A DNA stretch of 64,000 nucleotides, taken from positions 372,001 through 436,000 of the forward strand of contig NZ_JARVWP010000003.1 in assembly GCF_029846235.1 (NCBI RefSeq). The letters are read 5' to 3'. The translations under genes were made by a program, and so were the position numbers. The notes beneath the pieces are model-generated. The model searched no databases. It was given only the letters and a program-made list of their open reading frames with translations, and was not told the origin of the DNA. Positions within the stretch are counted from its first letter, which is position 1. Every line of letters begins with the position of its first letter. The stretch is from Bradyrhizobium sp. CER78. Lineage in GTDB: Bacteria > Pseudomonadota > Alphaproteobacteria > Rhizobiales > Xanthobacteraceae. Shown here in pieces: positions 16,138-23,428 of the stretch.

Positions 16138-17373
16138 CTATCGCGTCGCGTCGTGCCCGACCTCACCTGTGATGACGTCGCCGAACAGCTCCCACGCTTC
16201 GCCGTTGAACCGCATCAATTGCATCTGCTCGATCGGGAAGTAATCGTCGGGCGAGGTATTGACCATGACGCCCGGCAGCATCAGGTCGGAATGGAAGTTC
16301 TTCAAATTGGCGGCCTGCTTCATCACGTTTTCGCGCGTGAGATTGTCGCCGCATTGCTTCAGCACCTGCACCATCGCCTCCGACTGCACGTAGCCGTAGA
16401 CGTTGTTGAAGTTGGCCTTGTCGCCGTCCGGATAATATTTGTCCATGAACTCGCGCCATTTCACGACCGCGGGGTCCTTGTCCCAGGTTGGATCGGTCGG
16501 ATCCTTCAGGTATTGGGTCGAGATGATGCCCTTGGCATATTCGAGCCCCGCCGGCTTCAACACCGAGGCGACCGTGGTCGCGGTATTGGCGAGGAAGAAC
16601 TTTGGCTTCCAGCCGAGCTCGCCGACTTTCCGGATCGCCTGCGCCGAGCCCTTCGGCGCCGCCCAGGAGAAAAAGATATCGGCGCCGGAATCGTGCAGCG
16701 CGACGATCTGCGAATCGATCGAGGGATCGGAGACCTCGTAGGACTTGTCGGCGATGATCATGCCCGCCTTGTCGCCGAGCCCATCCTTTAGGCCCTTGAA
16801 CTGATCCTTGCCCGCGTCGTCATTCTGCCAGAACACCGCGATCTTGCTGTTTGGAAACTTGTCGCGAACGTATTTCGCGTAGATGCGCCCCTCGCTCTGG
16901 TAGTTGGGCTGAAAGCCCATCGTCCAGGGGAAGTTCTTGGGGTCGCCGAACTTGGTGCCGCCGGACGCGACGAACAATTGCGGCACCTTCTTGGCATTCA
17001 TGTATTTCATGATTGCCGAATTCGACGGCGTGCCGAGCGCCTGGAAGATCAACAGCACCTCGTCGCTCTCGACCAGCTTGCGCGCCTGCTCGATTGCCTT
17101 GGGCGGCGAATAGGCATCGTCGTAGCTGATGAAGTTGATCTTGCGGCCGTTGATGCCGCCCTGCTCGTTGATCATCTTGAAGAACGCGGCCTCGGTCTTG
17201 CCGATCACGCCGTAGGACGACGCCGGGCCGCTATACGGCATGATGTTGCCGATCTTGATTTCGGTATCGGTCGCGCCGGGATCGTATTTCTTCTGGGCGT
17301 GGGCCGAGGTCGCGAGCAGTGCCACACTTGCGAACGCCACGATTGCGCCAATATATCCAGAACGAGCCGGCAT
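16138..17373 (-). CDS. ABC transporter substrate-binding protein, LivK/Peripla_BP_6 type
   Basis: A 411-residue periplasmic binding protein. A Sec signal peptide (residues 1-26, cleavage AHA-Q) is followed by two lobes of the branched-chain amino acid-binding fold. The ligand hinge and binding segments MPYSGPASSYG, ISYDDAYSPPKA and VFWQNDDAGKDQFKG are typical. Bradyrhizobium carries very many paralogues for amino acids, amides, urea and aromatic acids, so the ligand cannot be named. No permease or ATPase genes are adjacent, so it is an orphan here. GGGAGAAAACG precedes the ATG at 17373. It is divergent from the carbamoyltransferase gene. Confidence 0.92.
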   Translation of the reverse strand: MPARSGYIGAIVAFASVALLATSAHAQKKYDPGATDTEIKIGNIMPYSGPASSYGVIGKTEAAFFKMINEQGGINGRKINFISYDDAYSPPKAIEQARKLVESDEVLLIFQALGTPSNSAIMKYMNAKKVPQLFVASGGTKFGDPKNFPWTMGFQPNYQSEGRIYAKYVRDKFPNSKIAVFWQNDDAGKDQFKGLKDGLGDKAGMIIADKSYEVSDPSIDSQIVALHDSGADIFFSWAAPKGSAQAIRKVGELGWKPKFFLANTATTVASVLKPAGLEYAKGIISTQYLKDPTDPTWDKDPAVVKWREFMDKYYPDGDKANFNNVYGYVQSEAMVQVLKQCGDNLTRENVMKQAANLKNFHSDLMLPGVMVNTSPDDYFPIEQMQLMRFNGEAWELFGDVITGEVGHDATR

Positions 17374-17532
17374 CGTTTTCTCCCGATTTTTGTCGTGGTT
17401 TTGACGGCAAGTCTCGCAAGAGACGCATGTGCTGGCAAGCGCCGGGTTTTTCCGTTGGGCGAAACGGCATTGTTGCCTCGCGCTATTTATGATTGAAGGT
17501 CGATCTGGGGATCACGAGTCGAGGCGTTCTGA

Positions 17533-19701
17533 TTGCGTAAACCGGACATTCGTACCGGTCCGCGGCATCCGCGTATTGCGGCTGCGGGCTATGAAATCAC
17601 GCGCCGCCTCAGCGAACGTGCGCTGGCTGGTCGTGGCCTGCACAAGGCCAATGGCGAGTTCGCGCAAGCCACGATCGCCTCGATCCGCGAAAGGCTGCAG
17701 CGCGGCGAGACCGTCTATATCGCGGGCCTCGCCTGCCCCGGCACGCACAACACCGGCGTCGCGCTGGTTGAGGTTACCCAGAAGGACGGCCCGCGCCTGA
17801 TCGTCAACAACGAGGAAGAGCGCTTTTCCGGAAACAAACATACCAACGAGTTTCCGCAATACGCGCTCGACGACATGCGCAAGGTGTTGCAGCGGATGGG
17901 CCGCGACATCGGCGACATCGCCGCCTTCGTCACCACATGGGACTATCCGGCACTGCTGGCGATGCTGATCCGCACCTCGCTCGAGGAAGCGCCGACCAGC
18001 ATCAAATTGCTGCGCGCGCCGATCGCGCCCGCGATCAACCTGCGACAGATGGACCAGGTGCGGCGCATCTCGCGCAGGCTCGGCAAGATGTACGGGCTCG
18101 GCGAGCAGCTGCCGCTGATATGCATGCCGCATCACGACAATCACGCCTGGTACTCGTTCACCGCCTCGCCGTTCGCCGATCTGCGCGAGCGCGTCGCGAT
18201 CGCGGTGCTCGACGGCACCGGCGATGTCGGCTCGATCTCGCTCTATGTCGCCGACAACGGCGAGATGAAGCAGCTCTACTGCAATGAGAGCCTGTTCGAT
18301 TCGCTCGGCGCTTTCTACACCGTGATCTCGTCGAGCCAGGGCGGCTGGACCTGGCTCTCCAGCGAGGGCCGCTACATGGGCGCCGCCGCCTGGGGCGACA
18401 TGAACCGCGCCACCAATCCCTATTATCAGCGACTGAAGGCGGTGCTGCATCTCGGCCCCGATGGCAGCGTGCAGCTCAATCGCGCGATGGCCAACTGGTA
18501 CGCCGATCCTGCCGACAATCCGTACAAGCAGCCGCTGATCGACATTCTCGGCCCGCCGCTGCGGCCCGACCAGCTCTGGAATCCCGACGCCATGCTGCGT
18601 GTCGAGGACATCAATCACCGCCCCGATACCAAGGATCGCGTCGACAAGGCCGCCGCGACGCAACTGGTGTTCGAGGACGCGATGATCCATGTCATCGATC
18701 ACCTCCTGCGCATCACCGGCACCGATCGCCTGGTGCTGACCGGCGGCGTGGCGCTGAACGCGCTCGGCAACATGCGGCTGCTCGAGCATTTCGACGAAGC
18801 CTGGTTCGAACGCGCGCAGCAGCGCAAGACGCGGCTGCATATGTGGGTGCCGCCGGTGCCCGGCGATCCCGGTGTGCCGATCGGTGCGGCATGGCTGTTC
18901 GCGCACATGGCAGGCGCGCCGCGCGGTGCGCCGCTGTCGCACGCATTCTATTGCGGCCTGCCGCCCTCGAACGCCGACATCACCGCGGCGCTCGACGCCG
19001 ACGACATCGCCTCTACCGAGATCGGCAATGTCGCAACGTCAGAGGGACGAGATGCGGTTGCCGATCTGATGGCCAGCATGGTGGCGCAAGGCGGCGTGAT
19101 CGCGATCTACCAGGGCGCGGCCGAGACCGGCCCGCGCGCGCTCGGCCATCGCTCGATCCTCGCCAACCCCTGCGATCCCGCGGTACGCGAGCGGCTCAAC
19201 GAGCGCGTCAAGTACCGCGAGGCGATCCGGCCGCTGGCGCCGATGGCGACGCTTGAGGCCGCGCGCGACTATTTCGAGCTGGAAGACGGCGCCTCCGACG
19301 GCGACTACAACGCCTATAATTACATGGTGCTGACCGCGCATTCGAAGCCGGAAGCCCGCGAGAAGATTCCGGCCGTGGTGCATGCCGACGGCACCGGTCG
19401 CATCCAGATTGTGCGCGAGGCCGACGATCCCCTCACCTATGCTTATCTGAAGGCGCTCGGCCGCCATATCGGCGTCGAGATGTCGGTCAACACATCGTTC
19501 AATGTCGCGGGCCCGATCGCGCAGACCCCCGTGCAGGCGATGGACACGCTGCGCCGCTCCAAGGGGCTCGATGCCGTGGTGCTGGTGGCCGATGACGGCA
19601 CCGCCTATGCGGCCTGGCGCGGCGGCGAGCGCGACAGCGGGCGGTTCAGCGGATGGTACGCGGCATGGAAGCAGGGATATCCGAGCACCGCCGCAATCTA
19701 G
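17533..19701 (+). CDS. Carbamoyltransferase, NodU/CmcH/TobZ family
   Basis: A 722-residue O-carbamoyltransferase. The N-terminal Kae1-like domain contains HHDNH (residues 200-204), the metal-binding motif that forms carbamoyl-adenylate, then AVLDGTGDVGS, and later LVLTGGVALN. The C-terminal domain carries ETGPRALGHRSILANP, NERVKYREAIRPLAP and MSVNTSFNVAGP, all strong family signatures. The frame opens at TTG 17533 directly after an in-frame stop, with GAGG seven bases before it, and no in-frame ATG occurs for more than 100 codons, so TTG is the likely start. NodU relatives carbamoylate Nod factor or antibiotics; with no nod or biosynthetic genes nearby the acceptor is unknown. Confidence 0.92.
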   Translation: MRKPDIRTGPRHPRIAAAGYEITRRLSERALAGRGLHKANGEFAQATIASIRERLQRGETVYIAGLACPGTHNTGVALVEVTQKDGPRLIVNNEEERFSGNKHTNEFPQYALDDMRKVLQRMGRDIGDIAAFVTTWDYPALLAMLIRTSLEEAPTSIKLLRAPIAPAINLRQMDQVRRISRRLGKMYGLGEQLPLICMPHHDNHAWYSFTASPFADLRERVAIAVLDGTGDVGSISLYVADNGEMKQLYCNESLFDSLGAFYTVISSSQGGWTWLSSEGRYMGAAAWGDMNRATNPYYQRLKAVLHLGPDGSVQLNRAMANWYADPADNPYKQPLIDILGPPLRPDQLWNPDAMLRVEDINHRPDTKDRVDKAAATQLVFEDAMIHVIDHLLRITGTDRLVLTGGVALNALGNMRLLEHFDEAWFERAQQRKTRLHMWVPPVPGDPGVPIGAAWLFAHMAGAPRGAPLSHAFYCGLPPSNADITAALDADDIASTEIGNVATSEGRDAVADLMASMVAQGGVIAIYQGAAETGPRALGHRSILANPCDPAVRERLNERVKYREAIRPLAPMATLEAARDYFELEDGASDGDYNAYNYMVLTAHSKPEAREKIPAVVHADGTGRIQIVREADDPLTYAYLKALGRHIGVEMSVNTSFNVAGPIAQTPVQAMDTLRRSKGLDAVVLVADDGTAYAAWRGGERDSGRFSGWYAAWKQGYPSTAAI

Positions 19702-19716
19702 AGACTGGAGGAGCCG

Positions 19717-20148
19717 ATGTACGACCTTCTAAAGGATTGGGCTCAAATCTCTCCAGGATTTGTACCCGTTGTCGCGCTTCTCGCCGTACTGATAGCTGGG
19801 CGGCAACTCGCCCTTAATCGAATAAGTCATCGGGAGACGACCGCAAAAGCTACCCTCCGAGAGTATCTCAAGCTTGCAGTCCAATACCCAAAGCTTTCTC
19901 AGGGTGACTTCAGCCAACTGCAGGGTGAAGAATTGGAGCGCTACAAATGGTTGGTTGGCTATCTTCTTTGGTCAGCCGAGGAACTCCTTGAATTTGATCC
20001 GAAAGAAGATGCCTGGACGCGTAATCTGAAGATGTTAATGAAGCATCACGGCGACTACCTCAAGTCGCCGGAGTTCAACGCGCAAGAGCTCGGAACCTAC
20101 TCCGCGAAAACGCAATCCTTCATCAAGAATGCCGTTGCGTCGAACTAA
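19717..20148 (+). CDS. Small hypothetical protein with one membrane helix, low-GC
   Basis: A 143-residue protein of unknown function. One transmembrane helix lies near residues 14-30 (PGFVPVVALLAVLIAG), followed by a soluble helical domain rich in Lys, Glu and Leu. I recognise no catalytic motif; the topology resembles the DUF4760-like membrane-tethered proteins, but I would not assign it. GGAGGAG stands seven bases before the ATG, only 15 bp after the carbamoyltransferase stop, so co-transcription is likely. Base composition and codon use are clearly lower in GC than all neighbours, pointing to recent acquisition. Confidence 0.65.
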   Translation: MYDLLKDWAQISPGFVPVVALLAVLIAGRQLALNRISHRETTAKATLREYLKLAVQYPKLSQGDFSQLQGEELERYKWLVGYLLWSAEELLEFDPKEDAWTRNLKMLMKHHGDYLKSPEFNAQELGTYSAKTQSFIKNAVASN

Positions 20149-20173
20149 AAATCACACACGCCGGAACATAGAT

Positions 20174-21127
20174 CTACAGCGCAGGATTTCGTCGTGGCTT
20201 GGAGCCGACCAGACGCTGTTTGCGCCGGCTGAACCAGCCCAGCACACGCCCGTCGATCAGCAGCAGCGCGCTTGATATCACGAGCGCGCCGATCACCTCG
20301 CGCAGCGCGATCGGCTCGCCGAGGACGAGGTAGCCGAGCAGCATCGCGGTGACCGGAATCAGCAGCGTCACCAGCATCACATTGGTCGCCCCGGAGCGCT
20401 GCAGGATCTGAAAGAACACGATGTAGGCCAGCGCCGTCGACAGCGCCGCGAGCCCGAGCACGGCGAGCCATGTCGTTGCGTGCGGCATCGGCAGCAGCCA
20501 GGGCTGATCGACCACAGCCGCGATCGGCGCCATCATCACGGCCGACGTCATCATCTGAAATGTCGCCGTGCCCAAGGGCGGCACACGCTGCGGCAGCCGC
20601 CGCCCGACCAGCGCCGCGATGCCGTAGCTGAAGGCGCCCGCGAGGCACAGCAGGATGCCGATGCCCTGCCGGCTCTCGAAGCCGAGCGCATCACCGTGCA
20701 GGATCGCAACCCCGATCAGCCCGACCACCACGCCCGCGACGCGGCGCGCCTGCAGCTTCTCCTCGCCGGCCGCCGCCATGATGATCACCGCGAACAGCGG
20801 CGTCGTTGCGTTGAGGATCGAAGCCAGCCCGCTCGGAATATAGGTCTGCCCGAACACGATCAGCGAGAACGGCAGCACGTTGTTGAACAGCCCCATCGCG
20901 AAGAACGGTGCCCAGGCGGAGGCGCCGCGCGGCCACTCGATCTTCGCGGCGCGCAGCAGCGGCAGCAGGATGATGGTGCCGAGCACCACGCGCAGCAGCA
21001 CCAGGGTCAGCGGCGGCAGTTCGCGCAGGATCATGCCGTTGAAGAAGAACGAGCCGCCCCAGAGCACCGACAGCAGCCCAAGCAATCCCCAGTCACGGCT
21101 ATCGATGCGGTTGTCGGCGGAAGGCAT
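20174..21127 (-). CDS. DMT family transporter with two EamA domains
   Basis: A 317-residue inner-membrane protein with about ten helices arranged as two EamA repeats (about residues 13-140 and 155-290). The SVLWGGSFFF opening and the second-repeat GEPIALREVIGALVI segment are typical of RhaT/YdcZ-like exporters of metabolites or amino acids. The substrate is unknown. ATG 21127, with an AGGTGAG site upstream, is preferred over the GTG three codons earlier. The gene converges with the low-GC gene at 19717-20148, leaving only 25 bp between their stop codons. Confidence 0.88.
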   Translation of the reverse strand: MPSADNRIDSRDWGLLGLLSVLWGGSFFFNGMILRELPPLTLVLLRVVLGTIILLPLLRAAKIEWPRGASAWAPFFAMGLFNNVLPFSLIVFGQTYIPSGLASILNATTPLFAVIIMAAAGEEKLQARRVAGVVVGLIGVAILHGDALGFESRQGIGILLCLAGAFSYGIAALVGRRLPQRVPPLGTATFQMMTSAVMMAPIAAVVDQPWLLPMPHATTWLAVLGLAALSTALAYIVFFQILQRSGATNVMLVTLLIPVTAMLLGYLVLGEPIALREVIGALVISSALLLIDGRVLGWFSRRKQRLVGSKPRRNPAL

Positions 21128-21211
21128 GGCGGGCACTCACCTGCAGTCGCAGGCACGACTAGCAAGTCGCCGCGAATATTCCCACCCGATTTCCGTGAAT
21201 GGCTGGCCCGC

Positions 21212-22081
21212 CTATTTCGGCCGCGACACGATCTCGATCATCTGGCCTTCATCGCCATCAGGCGCATGGGCCCTGGCCTTGTCGTAGGCGGCGAGTGCGG
21301 CGCGGCTCACCGGCACGCCCGGCAGCAGCGTCTCGGCCAGCCGCACGGCATATTCCGCATCCTTGTGGCGCAGCGCCGCGGTGAATGACGCGCCCGAGAA
21401 ATTGCGGTCGATCATTCGCTTGGAGTGGCGGATCACCTGCGGGCTGGCGATCGCGCCGGTTCCCAGCGCCTCGGCCACCAACTGCATGTCGAGACCGGCC
21501 TGCTCGGCGATCGCAACCCCCTCGGCGAGGCTTGCGATCTGCACCGCGCCGATCAGATTGTTGATCAGCTTGAACACGGTGCCGGTGCCGACCGCGCCGA
21601 AATGGCGGATCGTGCTGCTGATCGGCGCGAGGAACGGCCGCGCCTTGTCGAGGTCGGCGCTATCAGCCCCAACCAGCAGCGTCAACTTGCCGGCAGCGGC
21701 CGCCTCGGGAAGCCCGGTAACGGGACAATCGATGTAGATCAGGCCGCGACTCTGCAGCTCGCGCGCCATGTCGAGCGTGTGCTGGTAGGAGACCGTGGAG
21801 CACTCGATTGCGAGCGTGCCGGCCTTCATCGTGGCCGCAGCGCCGTCCTTGGTCAGCCAGACGTCGCGCGAGGCCGCATCGTCGGCGACCATGGTCACGA
21901 CCGCATCGGCATCGATCGCGGCATCCTCCGGCGAGGTCGCCCAGTGCGCACCGCGGGCGATCAGGTCCGCGGCCTTGGCCTTGCTACGATTCCACACCGC
22001 GACCGTGAAGCCGGCGTCGAGGTAACGGCCGGCCATCCCGTGGCCCATGCGTCCCAATCCGATGAAAGCGACGCGCGGCAT
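21212..22081 (-). CDS. NAD(P)-dependent beta-hydroxyacid dehydrogenase (3-hydroxyisobutyrate dehydrogenase family)
   Basis: A 289-residue dehydrogenase. The N-terminal Rossmann domain shows FIGLGRMGHGMAGRYLDAG (about residues 6-24); the C-terminal helical domain holds catalytic Lys171 in KLINN. The substrate-loop motif DCPVTGLPEAA (about 118-128) corresponds to the family's D-x-P-V-S/T-G signature. Members oxidise 3-hydroxyisobutyrate, tartronate semialdehyde or related acids; which one cannot be decided. It starts 3 bp after the prfB stop codon, so it is probably the distal gene of a prfB operon. Confidence 0.9.
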   Translation of the reverse strand: MPRVAFIGLGRMGHGMAGRYLDAGFTVAVWNRSKAKAADLIARGAHWATSPEDAAIDADAVVTMVADDAASRDVWLTKDGAAATMKAGTLAIECSTVSYQHTLDMARELQSRGLIYIDCPVTGLPEAAAAGKLTLLVGADSADLDKARPFLAPISSTIRHFGAVGTGTVFKLINNLIGAVQIASLAEGVAIAEQAGLDMQLVAEALGTGAIASPQVIRHSKRMIDRNFSGASFTAALRHKDAEYAVRLAETLLPGVPVSRAALAAYDKARAHAPDGDEGQMIEIVSRPK

Positions 22082-22084
22082 GGG

Positions 22085-23216
22085 CTAATCCACATCCTCG
22101 ACGGAACCGGGCCCGGTGCCGAAGGCACGTTGCGCCAGCGTTGCCGCCATGAATTCATCGAGGTCACCGTCGAGCACCCCCGAGGTGTCGGAGGTCTGTA
22201 CACCGGTGCGCAGATCCTTCACCATCTGATAGGGCTGCAAGACGTAGGAGCGGATCTGGTGACCCCAGCCGATATCGGTCTTGGCAGCCTGATCGGCGGC
22301 CGCCTGCTCCTCGCGCTTCTTCAGCTCGATCTCATAGAGCCGCGCGCGCAGCATGTCCCAGGCCTGCGCCCGATTCTTGTGCTGGGAGCGGCCGGCCTGG
22401 CAGACCACCGCGATGCCGGTCGGAATGTGCGTCAGGCGCACCGCCGATTCGGTCTTGTTGACGTGCTGACCACCGGCGCCGCCCGACCGCATCGTGTCGG
22501 TGCGGACGTCGGACTCCTTGATCTCGATCTTGATGGAGTCGTCGATCACGGGGAAAATCTGCACCGACGAAAACGAGGTGTGCCGCCGCGCATTGGAGTC
22601 GAACGGCGAGATGCGCACCAGGCGGTGCACGCCGGCCTCGGTCTTCAGCCAGCCATAGGCATTGTGGCCAGAGATCTGGATGGTGGCCGACTTGATGCCG
22701 GCCTCTTCACCCTGGGACTCTTCGAGAAACTCGATCTTGAAGCCGTGCTTCTCCGCCCAGCGCGTGTACATGCGGAGCAGCATCTGCGCCCAATCCTGGC
22801 TCTCGGTGCCGCCGGCCCCGGCATGGACCTCGAGATAGGAATCGAACTTGTCGGCCTCACCCGAGAGCAGCGCTTCCAGCTCGCGCCGGGCGACCTCCTT
22901 CTTGAGGTCCTTGAGCGCCTTCTCGGCCTCGGCGACCACGCCGGCATCGTTCTCGGCCTCGCCGAGCTCGATCATGCCGACCTGATCCTCGAGCTCACGC
23001 TCGACCTTGCCGATGCCCGAGAGTGCGTCCTCCAATGAGGTGCGCTCCTGCATCAGCCGCTGGGCCTTCTGGGGATCGTTCCAGAGATTGGAATCTTCTG
23101 CGAGCTTGTTCAGCTCAGCGAGGCGTGCCGTCGATTGTTCGACGTCAAAGATGCCTCCTCAGCAGCCCGACTGACTGCTTGATCTCTTCAACAAGGCGTT
23201 CGATTTCCGCGCGCAT
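22085..23216 (-). CDS. prfB: Peptide chain release factor 2, with programmed +1 frameshift
   Basis: RF2 recognises UGA and UAA stop codons and triggers peptide release. The gene is split: 23 codons from ATG 23216 ([17 protein letters not shown]...) reach CTT TGA, and translation must slip +1 to continue with GAC through 22085, giving about 376 residues. The SPF tripeptide that reads the stop codon ([10 protein letters not shown]) and the catalytic GGQ ([10 protein letters not shown]) are both present. The frameshift autoregulates RF2 level: when RF2 is scarce the UGA is bypassed. A plain frame search would wrongly start the gene at 23053. A dehydrogenase gene follows after 3 bp. Confidence 0.96.
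23144..23159 (-). promoter_or_regulatory. prfB programmed frameshift signal
   Basis: On the minus strand the sequence is AGGAGG-CAT-CTT-TGA-C. The internal Shine-Dalgarno AGGAGG (23154-23159), three bases of spacing, the slippery CTT and the UGA codon (23145-23147) followed by C are the complete conserved RF2 recoding cassette. Confidence 0.96.
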
Positions 23217-23322
23217 GATCTTTCAGGTGTTGGCAAAAAAGGTTCCGGGGGATGTAGCGACCGGCGCAGCAAAGCGCAATCGGCTTGGCTGCACTATCCC
23301 GGCGATTTGGACGTCCAGACGG

Positions 23323-23428
23323 CTAGGGCCATTTCCGTTCCGATTGGATCTGAACCGGGCTCTAGGTTTTTGTTTTGACGCGTTTTCTTCATGCGATCCG
23401 GCGTCCACTTCGCTCGAAAACGCTCTAG
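23323..23428. repeat. Interspersed repeat, family E, overlapping the mrcA stop codon
   Basis: An approximately 105-bp element beginning CTAGGGCCATTTCCGTTC and ending GAAAACGCTCTAG, with internal complementarity between GACGCGTTTTC and GAAAACGCTC. I recognise it as a repeat common in Bradyrhizobium intergenic regions. Its terminal CTAG supplies the TAG stop of mrcA on the minus strand (23425-23427). Confidence 0.7.
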
